From positions 37,662 through 101,661 of the forward strand of contig NZ_FNVO01000001.1 in assembly GCF_900108175.1 (NCBI RefSeq): 64,000 nt of DNA, read 5' to 3'. The translations under genes and the position numbers were made by a program. Under the pieces are notes generated by a model. The model searched no databases. It worked only from the letters and a program-made list of their open reading frames with translations, and had not been told where the DNA came from. Each line of letters opens with the position of its first letter. Position 1 is the first letter of the stretch. Positions 53,619-62,546 of this stretch are shown piece by piece. This DNA comes from Thermomonospora echinospora. Lineage in GTDB: Bacteria; Actinomycetota; Actinomycetes; Streptosporangiales; Streptosporangiaceae.

Positions 53619-55073
53619 TCAGCCCCGGCCGAGACGGCGCAGCAGCAGGGTGGAGGGGGCGGGACGGGCCTCGGCGCGCCGGGCGGCGTCGGCGACCTCC
53701 CGGTCGGAGGAGACCACCACCACCGGCCGGCCCGGCGGCTCGGCCCGCACCAGCTCGCCGATCAGCTCGTCGGCGGTCTGGCTCGGCCGGCTGAAGCGCA
53801 CCCGCACCCCGCGCGGCGCCGCGATCGCCACCGGGGCGTCCAACTCCGCCCCGTCGAACACGCAGGTCACCTCGGCGCCGGTCTGTGCGGCCAGCCCGCC
53901 CAGGCCGTTGACCAGCCGGCTGCGCTGGTCGGCCAGCGGCAGCTCTCCGTAGCCGGTCTTGGTGACGTTGTAGCCGTCGATGATCAGATGCACCTGCGGC
54001 AGCGTGAGCAGCCGGTCCAGCAGCCGGGGGTCCTGGTCCGACAGGGCCCGGCCGGGCAGCGCCCGGTGGCCGGGCCGCTCGGGGTCCACCGAGCCCACCG
54101 CGTCCGCCGGGCGCTCGATCATCGACGGCAGCGCCAGCTCCCGCCGCACCCCCTGGGCGGCGTCGACCAGGGTGTCCAGCAGCATCCGCAACCGCACGTC
54201 GTCGACGTTGCGGCCCTCGCGGGCGGCCCGGCGGGCGCTTTCGGCGGTGGCCTCCGCCTGCGCCAGCCTGGCCCGCAGCCTGCGCAGCTCCTTGTCGGCG
54301 GCGGCGCCGACCTCGCGGGCCGTGGCGCGCTCGCGTTCGGTCTCGGCGGCCAGCACCTCGGCCCGCTGCCGGGCGGCCTTGGCGGCGGCGCGCTCCTCGT
54401 GCAGCTTGCGGCGCAGCTCGGTGATCTCCGTCTTGGCCTCGCGCAGCTCGGCACGCAGCCGCTCCAGCTCGGCCGCCCGGCCGGTGCGGGCGGCGGCCAG
54501 CTCCTGCTGCAGCGCCGTGATCCGGCGCTCGTACGCCTCATCCTCGGCGGCGCTGGCGGAGCGTTCCAGCTCCCTGCGGGCCGCCTCCACCAGCCGCGGC
54601 CAGCCGGAGGGGCGCAGCAGATAGGCGATGACCGCCACCCCCACCGGGTCGGCGGCCGGCGGCACCACGCCTGCCTCGACCGCCTCGACCAGCTCCGGCT
54701 CGGCGTTGCGCAGCGGGCCGGCGACCCGTTCCCGGAACCCGGGGTCCTTCTCCAGGACGGGGGCGATGTGCCGGCCGGCGTGCCTGGCCCGCTTGCGGCG
54801 CTCCCATCGGGCGAACGGGCGCAGCGAGGACGGGATCTCGTCCATCGGCAGCGTCCCGACCAGGTCCGCGGCCGCCTCCACGACCCGCTGGCGCACCGCC
54901 TCGGGCAGCGGGCCGTCGAGCCGTTCCGCCGGAGCCTGCGGGACCTTGGGGGTCTGCGGGCCGCTGTCGATGATCGTGCTCCTCCCAGGCTCCGGCTCCC
55001 GATACGGCGCCCCTGCCGGGCTTTCCCCGGCCTTCCACGCGCCGCCCGATCGCAAACGCACAAGCGTACGCAT
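53619..55073 (-). CDS. NYN-domain (YacP-like) RNase-type protein with coiled coil
   Basis: About 485 residues. The N-terminal ~180 are a helical domain (PLPEAVRQRVVEAAADLVG). A long Arg/Glu/Ala coiled coil follows at about 190-320. The C-terminal ~170 are the NYN domain: VHLIIDGYNVTKTGYG (first Asp of the PIN-like active site), GAEVTCVFDGAELD and VVVVSSDREVADAARR. The fold suggests a metal-dependent RNase; the substrate is unknown. Start uncertain: ATG 55073 lies 2 nt from TAGGGT, so GTG 55061 may be the real start. Confidence 0.85.
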   Translation of the reverse strand: MRTLVRLRSGGAWKAGESPAGAPYREPEPGRSTIIDSGPQTPKVPQAPAERLDGPLPEAVRQRVVEAAADLVGTLPMDEIPSSLRPFARWERRKRARHAGRHIAPVLEKDPGFRERVAGPLRNAEPELVEAVEAGVVPPAADPVGVAVIAYLLRPSGWPRLVEAARRELERSASAAEDEAYERRITALQQELAAARTGRAAELERLRAELREAKTEITELRRKLHEERAAAKAARQRAEVLAAETERERATAREVGAAADKELRRLRARLAQAEATAESARRAAREGRNVDDVRLRMLLDTLVDAAQGVRRELALPSMIERPADAVGSVDPERPGHRALPGRALSDQDPRLLDRLLTLPQVHLIIDGYNVTKTGYGELPLADQRSRLVNGLGGLAAQTGAEVTCVFDGAELDAPVAIAAPRGVRVRFSRPSQTADELIGELVRAEPPGRPVVVVSSDREVADAARRAEARPAPSTLLLRRLGRG

Positions 55074-55140
55074 CCACCCTAGAGCCACCGCCGGGGACGT
55101 GGGCGGGGGGTGACCGGACTGGAATGTCGGCGTCGTGGAC

Positions 55141-55146
55141 TACGGT
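55141..55146 (+). promoter_or_regulatory. Leaderless -10 hexamer for the DEDDh nuclease gene
   Basis: TACGGT lies 7 nt before ATG 55154, with only G and C7-type sequence between and no ribosome site. Confidence 0.45.
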
Positions 55147-55153
55147 GCCCCCC

Positions 55154-56941
55154 ATGACCGCAGAAGGGACCGCCGGGGCGGGCGTCGGCCCGGGGGCGCG
55201 GGGCGTGCAGGGCACCCTTGATGACCTCGGGACACCGCTGGCGGAGGTCACCTTCGTGGTGGTGGACCTGGAGACCACCGGGGGGTCGCCGGCCGAGTCG
55301 GCGATCACCGAGATCGGCGCGGTCAAGGTGCGCGGCGGCGAGCCGCTCGGCGAGTTCGCCACGCTGGTGGACCCCGGCGCCCCGATCCCGCCGTTCATCA
55401 CGGTGCTGACCGGGATCACCCAGCAGATGGTCACCGCCGCCCCGCGGATCGAGGCGGTGCTGCCGGCGTTCCTGGAGTTCGCCCGCGGCTGCGTGTTGGT
55501 CGCCCACAACGCGCGGTTCGACGTGGGGTTCCTGCGCGCCGCCTGCTCGGCGGGCGGCTATGCCTGGCCGTCGTTCCCGGTGGTTGACACCGCCGACCTG
55601 GCCCGCCGGGTGCTCACCCGCGACGAGGTGCCCAACTGCAGGCTCGGCACGCTGGCCCGCCACTTCCGGGCCGGCACCGAGCCGTGCCACCGGGCGCTCG
55701 CCGACGCCCGGGCCACCGTGGACGTGCTGCACGGGCTGATCGAGCGCATCGGGTCCTACGGCGTGCACTCGCTGGAGGAGATGCGCGCCTTCGCCAAGAC
55801 CCCCACCCCCGAGCAGCAGCGCAAACGACACCTGGCCGACGGCATGCCCAGCGCCCCCGGCGTCTACCTGTTCGAGGACGCCCGCGGCGAGGTGCTCTAC
55901 GTCGGCAAGAGCGGCGACCTACGGACGCGGGTCCGCTCGTACTTCACCGCCTCCGAGACCCGCCGCCGGGTCCGCGAGATGGTGGGCCTGGCCGAGAGGG
56001 TCCGGCCGATCGTGTGCGCCACCGCCCTGGAGGCCGAGGTGCGCGAGCTGCGGCTGATCGCCGAGCACAAGCCCCGTTACAACCGGCGGTCGAAGTTCCC
56101 CGAGCGGGCCCTGTGGCTGAAGCTGACCGTCGGCGAGACGTTCCCCCGGCTGTCGATCGTCCGTGAGTGCCGCGACGACGAGGGCGTCTACCTCGGCCCA
56201 TTCGGCTCGACCAGGCTGGCCGAGGAGGCCAGGGCCGCGCTGCACGAGGCGGTGCCGCTGCGCCAGTGTACCCAGCGCCTGACGCCCCGGCTGATCGAGC
56301 AGGGCAGGGCCCGCACCTGCGCGCTCGGCGAGATCGGCCGCTGTGGGGCGTCCTGCGAGGGCCGCGAGCCGCCCGAGGCGTACCTGCGGCACGTGGAGAC
56401 GGCGCGCGGCGTCATGGAGGGCGACGTGCGCCCCGTGGTGGCCGCCGCCCAGGTCCGCATCGACCGCCTCGCCGCGGAGCTGCGCTACGAGGAGGCCGCC
56501 GCCCAGCGTGATCGGCTCGCTGCGTTCGTCCGGGCGGCGGCCCGCGGCCAGCGCCTGGCCGCGCTGGCCCGCTGCCGCCAACTGGTGGGCGCCCGGCCCG
56601 GGTTCGGTGGCGGCTGGGAGCTGGCGGTCGTCCGGTACGGCCGGCTCGCCGGCACCGGCACGATCCCGCCCGGCGCCCATGTCTGGCCCTACGTCGACGC
56701 GGTGGTCGCCACGTCCGAGACGGTCTTCCCCGGACCCGGCCCGGCCGGCAGCGCGACCGCCGAGGAGATGGAGTGCGTGCTGCGCTGGCTGGACGGCCCC
56801 GGCGCGCGGCTGGTTGAGGTGGACGGTACCTGGAGTTGCCCAGTGCACGGCGCCGAGAGCCTGCGCGAGTGGCTCGACCGCGCCTACGCCCCGGTCGAGC
56901 CCGAGGACGGCGGCCGGCGGGCCGGTCGGCCACTAAGGTGA
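55154..56941 (+). CDS. Fusion of DEDDh 3'-5' exonuclease and UvrC-type GIY-YIG nuclease domain
   Basis: 595 residues. Residues ~30-200 are a DNA polymerase III epsilon-like exonuclease: VVVDLETTGG (Exo I), AHNARFDVGFL (Exo II) and HRALADARATVDVL (Exo III DEDDh). Residues ~230-310 are a UvrC-like GIY-YIG domain: PGVYLFEDARGEVLYVGKSGDLRTRVRSYF. The remainder, with CALGEIGRCGASC, has the UvrC Cys cluster, without the C-terminal RNase H-like and helix-hairpin-helix parts of UvrC. Mycobacteria have the same fusion (Rv2191). Likely DNA repair; the reaction is not established. Confidence 0.92.
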   Translation: MTAEGTAGAGVGPGARGVQGTLDDLGTPLAEVTFVVVDLETTGGSPAESAITEIGAVKVRGGEPLGEFATLVDPGAPIPPFITVLTGITQQMVTAAPRIEAVLPAFLEFARGCVLVAHNARFDVGFLRAACSAGGYAWPSFPVVDTADLARRVLTRDEVPNCRLGTLARHFRAGTEPCHRALADARATVDVLHGLIERIGSYGVHSLEEMRAFAKTPTPEQQRKRHLADGMPSAPGVYLFEDARGEVLYVGKSGDLRTRVRSYFTASETRRRVREMVGLAERVRPIVCATALEAEVRELRLIAEHKPRYNRRSKFPERALWLKLTVGETFPRLSIVRECRDDEGVYLGPFGSTRLAEEARAALHEAVPLRQCTQRLTPRLIEQGRARTCALGEIGRCGASCEGREPPEAYLRHVETARGVMEGDVRPVVAAAQVRIDRLAAELRYEEAAAQRDRLAAFVRAAARGQRLAALARCRQLVGARPGFGGGWELAVVRYGRLAGTGTIPPGAHVWPYVDAVVATSETVFPGPGPAGSATAEEMECVLRWLDGPGARLVEVDGTWSCPVHGAESLREWLDRAYAPVEPEDGGRRAGRPLR

Positions 56942-56983
56942 GCGGGACGATCCAGGCGTTCGGGAAACCGAGGGGAAGCGCGC

Positions 56984-57730
56984 GTGGCCCTGCCTCTGTA
57001 CGACAGCCAGCCCGCCCGGCGCGCGCCGGTGGTCACCTACCTGCTGGTGGCGGTCAACGTCGTGATCTTCCTGCTCACGCCGATGGCGAACTTCGCCGCC
57101 TCCTACGGTGAGGGACGCACGCGCGAATGCAACGCGGTGGAGTTCACCCTTGAGCACGGCGCGATCCCCAAGGAGCTGACCACCGGCCGGCAGCAGCCCG
57201 CCCCCGAGCGGGTCGGCCCGTGCGCCGTGGAGCCGTACCACAAGGTGCCCTGGGTCTCGGCGTTCACCTCGATGTTCCTGCACGGCGACTGGCTGCACCT
57301 GACCGGCAACGTGGTGATGCTGTTCGTGCTGGGCGCCGGGGTGGAGGACCGCCTCGGCAGACTGCGCTACCTGTTGAGCTATCTGCTGTTCGGGCTGGTG
57401 GCCGTGTACGGGTTCGCGTTCGCCTCGCCGGGCTCGACGGTCCCGCTGATCGGCGCGTCGGGCGCCATCGCCGGCGTGCTCGGCGCCTACCTGATTCTCA
57501 ACCCGCGGGGCCGCATCGTCAGCTACGTCCCGCCGGTGATCTTCAGCCGGCTGCCCGCCTGGGTCGTGCTCGGGCTGTGGTTCGTGCTGCAGTGGTTGTC
57601 GCTGGGCGATGAGGACAGCAACGTGGCCTATGTGGCCCACATCTACGGCTTCGTGACGGGCGTGCTGTTCGCGCTGCTGGCCCGGCGGGCCGGCCCCGCC
57701 CGCCGGGCGGTGGCGCTGGCCGGCGAGTGA
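56984..57730 (+). CDS. Rhomboid-family intramembrane serine protease
   Basis: 248 residues, about six transmembrane segments. The catalytic Ser lies in PLIGASGAIAGVLGAYL and the catalytic His in YVAHIYGFVTGVL. SMFLHGDWLHLTGN carries the usual membrane-facing His-Asn pair. In most rhomboids the last motif reads H-x-G-G-F; here the residue before Gly is Tyr. A ~35-residue Cys-containing insertion after the first helix (RTRECNAVEF, GPCAVEPY) lies outside. GTG 56984 has GGGGAAG upstream. Substrate unknown. Confidence 0.88.
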   Translation: MALPLYDSQPARRAPVVTYLLVAVNVVIFLLTPMANFAASYGEGRTRECNAVEFTLEHGAIPKELTTGRQQPAPERVGPCAVEPYHKVPWVSAFTSMFLHGDWLHLTGNVVMLFVLGAGVEDRLGRLRYLLSYLLFGLVAVYGFAFASPGSTVPLIGASGAIAGVLGAYLILNPRGRIVSYVPPVIFSRLPAWVVLGLWFVLQWLSLGDEDSNVAYVAHIYGFVTGVLFALLARRAGPARRAVALAGE

Positions 57731-57814
57731 GCCGGCCGCGGCGGGGCATGGTGGGCCGGGGCCGCGGTAGGCCCCGATAGGGTGCGGAAGGGAACGTACG
57801 CACCAGGAGGCGCA

Positions 57815-58096
57815 GTGATCACCGCGATCGTGCTGATCAAGACCGATGTCGCCCGTATCCCGGAGGTGGCCGAGACGATCGCCGCCCTGGAGGGGGTCAG
57901 CGAGGTCTACTCCATCACCGGGGAGTACGACCTGATCGCGATGGTGCGGGTGCGTGAGCACGAGGAACTGGCCGAGATCATCCCCGGACGGCTCAACAAG
58001 ATCCCCGGCATCCGCGACACCGAGACCCACATCGCCTTCGAGACCTACTCCCAGCACGACCTGGAGGCCGCCTTCGCCCTGGGGCTGCCCGACTAG
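57815..58096 (+). CDS. Stand-alone Lrp/AsnC ligand-binding (RAM) domain protein
   Basis: 93 residues without a DNA-binding helix-turn-helix: VITAIVLIKTDVARIPEVAETIAALEG, EVYSITGEYDLIAMVRV and the end DTETHIAFETYSQHD. Such stand-alone RAM domains bind amino acids and form oligomers, and may modify full-length Lrp proteins. GTG 57815 has AGGAGG upstream; TAGGGT at 57778-57783 is a likely -10. It converges with trpD, so a role near tryptophan or anthranilate sensing is possible but unproven. Confidence 0.87.
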   Translation: MITAIVLIKTDVARIPEVAETIAALEGVSEVYSITGEYDLIAMVRVREHEELAEIIPGRLNKIPGIRDTETHIAFETYSQHDLEAAFALGLPD

Positions 58097-58112
58097 GAGG
58101 CCGCCCGACCGG

Positions 58113-58132
58113 CCCCGTCCGTCAGGACGGGG
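58113..58132. terminator. Bidirectional terminator between the RAM gene and trpD
   Basis: CCCCGTCC, loop GTCA, GGACGGGG: an 8-bp perfect stem that includes the trpD stop codon in its loop. Confidence 0.65.
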
Positions 58133-59201
58133 ACTTCGACGGGGACTTCAGGGACTGCGAGACCCGGACCCAGCGGTCCAGCAGCGCGGCGGCGGCACCG
58201 GAGTCCACCGCCTCGGCGGCCCGCCGGTAGGCCTCGCGCAGCGCCTCGGTGAGCTTGGCGGCCGGCGGGGTGCCCTCGGCCGCCACCATTACCGCCGCGG
58301 CGTTCAGCAATGTCATCTCCCGCACCGGCCCGTCCTCGCCGGCCAGCAGTGCCCGCGCCACCCCGGCGTTGTGCGCGGCGTCGGCGCCGCGCAGCCGGTC
58401 GAGGGTGGTGCGGGCCAGCCCCAGCTCGGCGGGGTCGAACCCGACCTCCTCGGCGGTGCCCTCGCGCACCACCCACACCGACGAGGTGCCCGTGGTGGTC
58501 AGCTCGTCCAGGCCGTCGTCACCGCGGAACACCAGCGAGGAGCAGCCGCGCTCGGCGAACACGCCGGCCAGCACCCCCGCCATCCGGGCGTCGAACACGC
58601 CCACCGCCTGCGCCCTGGGCCGGGCCGGGTTGGTCAGCGGGCCCAGGAAGTTGAACACCGTGGGCGTGCCCAGCTCGCTGCGCGGCTTGGCGGTGTGGCG
58701 GAACGCCGGGTGGAACAGCGGCGCAAAGCAGAAGGTGATGCCGACCTCCTCGGCCACCCGCGCCGTCCGCTCAGGCGTCAGGTCGATGGCCACGCCCAGG
58801 GCCTCCAGCACGTCGGCCGAGCCGCTGGAGGAGGTCGCGGCCCGGTTGCCGTGCTTGACGATCCGCACGCCCGCCGCCGCCGCGACGATCGAGGCCATCG
58901 TGGAGAAGTTCACCGTGTGCGCCCGGTCGCCGCCGGTGCCGACCAGGTCGGCGATCGGGCCGTCGGACAGGGCGGACAGGTTCATGGGGGTGGCGTTGGC
59001 CAGCATCCCCTCGGCTAGCCCGGCGACCTCGGCGACCGTCTCGCCCTTGGCCCGCAGTGCCACCGCGAACCCGGCGATCTGCGCGTTGGTGGCCTCGCCC
59101 GCCATGATCTCGTTCATCGCCCACGCCGTCTCCTCCGACGACAGCGGCTGCCCGTCCAGCAGGGCGTTGAGCAGAGCAGGCCAGGTCCTACGCGCGTCCA
59201 T
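58122..59201 (-). CDS. trpD: Anthranilate phosphoribosyltransferase
   Basis: 359 residues, tryptophan pathway step 2. Motifs: [15 protein letters not shown] (phosphate loop), [43 protein letters not shown] and [12 protein letters not shown] 59201 was chosen; upstream bases lack a ribosome site. It stands alone, away from other trp genes, as in many actinobacteria. The last residues are a small S-(L)-K-S-P-S repeat. The stop lies in the terminator loop. Confidence 0.94.
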   Translation of the reverse strand: MDARRTWPALLNALLDGQPLSSEETAWAMNEIMAGEATNAQIAGFAVALRAKGETVAEVAGLAEGMLANATPMNLSALSDGPIADLVGTGGDRAHTVNFSTMASIVAAAAGVRIVKHGNRAATSSSGSADVLEALGVAIDLTPERTARVAEEVGITFCFAPLFHPAFRHTAKPRSELGTPTVFNFLGPLTNPARPRAQAVGVFDARMAGVLAGVFAERGCSSLVFRGDDGLDELTTTGTSSVWVVREGTAEEVGFDPAELGLARTTLDRLRGADAAHNAGVARALLAGEDGPVREMTLLNAAAVMVAAEGTPPAAKLTEALREAYRRAAEAVDSGAAAALLDRWVRVSQSLKSPSKSPS

Positions 59202-59281
59202 GGGTTCCCCAAACAGTGCGTTCCGAAGGTGATCAGGGGGGAGCGGAGGATACGCGCGGGCGCACCCCCCGGCGCGGGGGG

Positions 59282-59728
59282 CTAGCGGACCGGCAGCCGG
59301 GACTCCCGGCGCCGGCGCATCAGGTCGGCCACCGCCTGGGCCAGCGCCATCGGGTCCAGCGGCTGGCTCACCACGGCGTCGGCCCGCGACCAGGTCGCCA
59401 GCCACCCGTCGTCGCGGCGCGCGATGATCGCCACGAACGGCGGGCAGTCGTACACCTCGTCCTTGGCCTGCCGGCAGACCCCCAGCCCGCCGGCGGGCTG
59501 GGCCTCGCCGTCGACCACCGCCACGTCGATGTCGCCGGCGTCCAGCCGGGCCACCACGGCCGGCTGGGTGGCGACCTCCACGTACTCCACCTGGGGCAGG
59601 TCGGCGGCGGGCCGCCGGCCGATCGCCATCCGCACCTGCGCGCGGGTGTCGGCGTCGTCGCTGTAGACCAGGACCTTCATGGGGGCTTCGCTGCCGAAGG
59701 CGTCGGCCCCGGACGGGGAGGTGCTCAT
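59282..59728 (-). CDS. Receiver-like (CheY-fold) protein lacking the conserved Lys
   Basis: 148 residues. The CheY-type core begins [16 protein letters not shown] (acid pair D-D) and has the phospho-acceptor-like Asp in [15 protein letters not shown]. The usual final K-P is replaced by Gln-Pro ([15 protein letters not shown]). There is no output domain. It is therefore a stand-alone pseudo-receiver whose phosphorylation is doubtful. ATG 59728 follows TACCCT-N8; an internal ATG at 59680 would start directly at the core. It is divergent from ctaE-qcrCAB across a short region. Confidence 0.78.
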   Translation of the reverse strand: MSTSPSGADAFGSEAPMKVLVYSDDADTRAQVRMAIGRRPAADLPQVEYVEVATQPAVVARLDAGDIDVAVVDGEAQPAGGLGVCRQAKDEVYDCPPFVAIIARRDDGWLATWSRADAVVSQPLDPMALAQAVADLMRRRRESRLPVR

Positions 59729-59760
59729 GGCAGGTAAGGGTATCGGGTCCACCGTCCCCG

Positions 59761-59779
59761 GACCCCCTAACGGGGGGTC
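59761..59779. promoter_or_regulatory. Perfect inverted repeat in the ctaE/receiver intergenic region
   Basis: GACCCCC-TAACG-GGGGGTC is a 7-bp inverted repeat with a 5-nt spacer, 32 bp ahead of ctaE and about 33 bp ahead of the receiver gene. It could be an operator for either direction. Confidence 0.5.
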
Positions 59780-59810
59780 ATGCGTCAGACCATGACTAGG
59801 TGGCGCAATA

Positions 59811-60470
59811 ATGCTGCCCGTGGCAACAGCATCCGCGATACAAGCAACTCCGCACGCTCGGACCAATCGCCCCAACCTGGTCAGCGTGGGGACGATCGTC
59901 TGGCTGTCGTCCGAGCTGATGTTCTTCGCGGCGTTGTTCGCGATGTTCTTCACCATCCGCTCGGTGATCATCGGCCAGGAGGGGCACCACGCGTGGCCCG
60001 GCGCCGAGCTGGACCTGCCGCTGTCGGCCTTCAACACCACCATCCTGGTGCTGTCCTCGGTGACCTGCCAGATGGGCGTGTTCAAGGCCGAGGCCGGCAA
60101 GGTCGGGCGAGACGGTGGGCTGCTCAACGTCAAGCGGTGGGGCCTGCGCGAGTGGTACGTGCTCACGTTCCTCATGGGCGCCTACTTCGTGGCCGGGCAG
60201 TGCTTCGAGTACTACAACCTGGTCACCAAGGACGGCCTGACCCTGTCGTCCTCGCCCTACGGCTCGGTGTTCTACCTGACCACCGGCTTCCACGGGCTGC
60301 ACGTGACCGGTGGGCTCATCGCCTTCCTGTTCGTGCTCGGCCGTACGTACGCCGCCAAGCGCTGGACCCACGAGCAGGCGACCAGCGCGATCGTGGTGTC
60401 GTACTACTGGCACTTCGTCGACGTGGTCTGGATCGGCCTGTTCGGCGTGATCTACCTGCTCGACCTCTAG
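59811..60470 (+). CDS. ctaE: Cytochrome c oxidase subunit III
   Basis: 219 residues, five transmembrane helices. Family stretches: [17 protein letters not shown] (with the usual Glu), [14 protein letters not shown] and [18 protein letters not shown]. Part of the aa3 oxidase but, as usual in actinobacteria, coded with the qcr genes rather than with ctaCDF. A GTG at 59820 gives a start closer to homologues. qcrC follows after 43 bp. Confidence 0.95.
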   Translation: MLPVATASAIQATPHARTNRPNLVSVGTIVWLSSELMFFAALFAMFFTIRSVIIGQEGHHAWPGAELDLPLSAFNTTILVLSSVTCQMGVFKAEAGKVGRDGGLLNVKRWGLREWYVLTFLMGAYFVAGQCFEYYNLVTKDGLTLSSSPYGSVFYLTTGFHGLHVTGGLIAFLFVLGRTYAAKRWTHEQATSAIVVSYYWHFVDVVWIGLFGVIYLLDL

Positions 60471-60513
60471 CCCCTGCCCGACTTCCACCGACAACACCCG
60501 AACGGGGATATCC

Positions 60514-61425
60514 GTGAAAAGGTTCACCGCATGGCGACGGCGCCCGTGGGCGGGCTACGCCGTCGTGCTGGCGGCCCTGGCGGCGATCGGCGCGATCTAC
60601 GCCGGTTTCTCGCCGCGCACCGACCGCGCCGAGGCGGCCAACGCGGCCCAGGCCGCCGCGGACCTGGCCAACGGCCGGCAGCTCTACAACAAGAACTGCG
60701 CCAGCTGCCACGGGCCCAACGCCGAGGGCACCAAGGACGCCAAGGGGCGGCCGCTCGCGCCCAGCCTGATCGGTGTCGGCGCCGCGTCGGTCGACTTCCA
60801 GGTCTCCACGGGCCGCATGCCCGCGATGAACCCCGGCGCCCAGATGCCGCGCAAGCCGCCGATCCCGGAGTTCAACACCAACATCCCGACCGACTTCCAC
60901 GACCCCGCGCAGCGGGCCCGCGCCGAGCAGCAGAAGGCCCAGGCCGAGAAGAACCTGGCCGACCTGCGCAACTACATCCAGTCGCTGGGCGGCGGCCCGG
61001 AGGTCCCGAGCGCGGAGATGGTCGACCCCCAGGGCGGTGACGTCGCGCTCGGCGGCAAGCTGTTCCGCACCAACTGCGCCCAGTGCCACAACTTCGTCGG
61101 CTCCGGCGGCGCGCTGACCGGCGGCAAGTACGCCCCGCCGCTGAGCAACGACAACGTCACGCCGACGCAGATCTACGAGGCGATGCTGACCGGGCCGCAG
61201 GCCATGCCGGTGTTCAACGACACCACGCTGACCCCGGAGCAGAAGAAGGCGATCATCGCCTACGTGGTGCAGACCCGTGAGGAGCCCAACCCCGGCGGCA
61301 ACGGTCTGGGTCGCATCGGCCCGGTGGCCGAGGGCCTGACCGGCTGGCTGATCGGTCTGTCGATGCTGATCCTGGCCGCGATGTGGCTGACCGCCAAGAA
61401 GCCCAAGAAGCTGAAGAAGTCATGA
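60514..61425 (+). CDS. qcrC: Diheme cytochrome c subunit of the bcc complex
   Basis: 303 residues. An N-terminal membrane anchor or uncleaved signal is followed by two cytochrome c domains with heme motifs CASCH (about 62-66) and CAQCH (about 189-193), then a C-terminal transmembrane helix. Methionines of the type GRMPAMNP and QAMPVF are likely sixth ligands. The two hemes replace the soluble cytochrome c that actinobacteria lack, passing electrons to CtaC. Its stop overlaps qcrA (ATGA). Confidence 0.96.
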   Translation: MKRFTAWRRRPWAGYAVVLAALAAIGAIYAGFSPRTDRAEAANAAQAAADLANGRQLYNKNCASCHGPNAEGTKDAKGRPLAPSLIGVGAASVDFQVSTGRMPAMNPGAQMPRKPPIPEFNTNIPTDFHDPAQRARAEQQKAQAEKNLADLRNYIQSLGGGPEVPSAEMVDPQGGDVALGGKLFRTNCAQCHNFVGSGGALTGGKYAPPLSNDNVTPTQIYEAMLTGPQAMPVFNDTTLTPEQKKAIIAYVVQTREEPNPGGNGLGRIGPVAEGLTGWLIGLSMLILAAMWLTAKKPKKLKKS

Positions 61426-62546
61426 GCGACAACAACCTCGGCTCGAACGAGCCCATGGAGCCGGGCGACGCCGCGCACGCGCGCAACCAGTCGCCCAAGC
61501 GCGTGATCGGCACTCCGGAGCAGGGCGGCCGGCTGCTGGCCACCGCCGAGTCCGAGCCCGCCCCGCACGGCGCGGGCGCCGAGCTTGACGAGGCCGCGGC
61601 CAAGCGCGCCGAGCGGATCGTGGCGCTGTTCTTCCTGCTGGCCGCGCTCGGCAGCGTCGGCTTCATCGCCGCCTACGTGTGGAGCGGGCAGCAGGGGCCC
61701 AACGGCATGCACGGCATCGAGGACGCGCGGGCCTCCAACTACGCGCTCGGTGTCGCGATGACCGTGGCCATGCTGGCGATGGCGATCGGCGTCACCATCT
61801 GGGTGCGCCGGCTCATGACCAGCAAGCAGATCGTCCAGCAGCGCGGCCCCCTGCGCTCGGACGAGGAGACCCGCGCGGAGTTCGAGGCCGCCTTCCTGGA
61901 GGGCGCCGGCGACAGCGCCGTCACCAAGCGGCCGCTGCTGCGCCGCACCCTGCTGCTGGCCGCGGCTCCCCTGGGGCTGGCCCCGCTGGTGCTGCTGCGC
62001 GACCTGGGCCCGCTGCCGGAGAAGCGGCTGCGTCACACCTTCTGGGGCCCGGCCGTCACGGAGGCCAAGAAGCACGGCAAGCAGGGCGTCCGCCTGGTGG
62101 TGGACGGCGCCCCCACCCAGGCGCTGAAGGTCAGCGACTTCGCCACCCCCGGCTCCATGATCACGGTGCTGCCGGAGGGGATCGAGGAGTCGCACCACGC
62201 GCTGAACGAGATCGCCAAGGCGGTCACCATCCTCATCAACGTCCCGGCCGACAAGTTCAAGCCGGTCAAGGGGCGGGAGAACTGGCATGTGGGCGGGATC
62301 GTGGCCTACTCCAAGATCTGCACGCACGTGGGCTGCCCGGCGGCCCTGTACGAGCAGACCACCCACCACATCCTGTGCCCGTGCCACCAGTCCACCTTCG
62401 ACGCCACCGACGGGGCCAAGGTCATCTTCGGCCCGGCGGCGCGGCCGCTGCCGCAGCTGCCGCTGTCGGTGGACAAGGAGGGGTACCTGATCGCCACCGA
62501 TGACTTCCCCGAGCCCATCGGGCCGAGCTTCTGGGAGCGCGGATGA
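61422..62546 (+). CDS. qcrA: Rieske iron-sulfur subunit of the bcc complex
   Basis: 374 residues. Three transmembrane helices, as in other actinobacteria (about 64-86, 106-128 and 178-197), then the Rieske domain. The 2Fe-2S ligands are in CTHVGCPAAL and CPCHQSTFD, the remaining residues around GPAARPLPQLPL. The long acidic N-terminus (~60 residues) is cytosolic. ATG 61422 overlaps the qcrC stop; its own stop overlaps qcrB. Confidence 0.96.
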   Translation: MSDNNLGSNEPMEPGDAAHARNQSPKRVIGTPEQGGRLLATAESEPAPHGAGAELDEAAAKRAERIVALFFLLAALGSVGFIAAYVWSGQQGPNGMHGIEDARASNYALGVAMTVAMLAMAIGVTIWVRRLMTSKQIVQQRGPLRSDEETRAEFEAAFLEGAGDSAVTKRPLLRRTLLLAAAPLGLAPLVLLRDLGPLPEKRLRHTFWGPAVTEAKKHGKQGVRLVVDGAPTQALKVSDFATPGSMITVLPEGIEESHHALNEIAKAVTILINVPADKFKPVKGRENWHVGGIVAYSKICTHVGCPAALYEQTTHHILCPCHQSTFDATDGAKVIFGPAARPLPQLPLSVDKEGYLIATDDFPEPIGPSFWERG

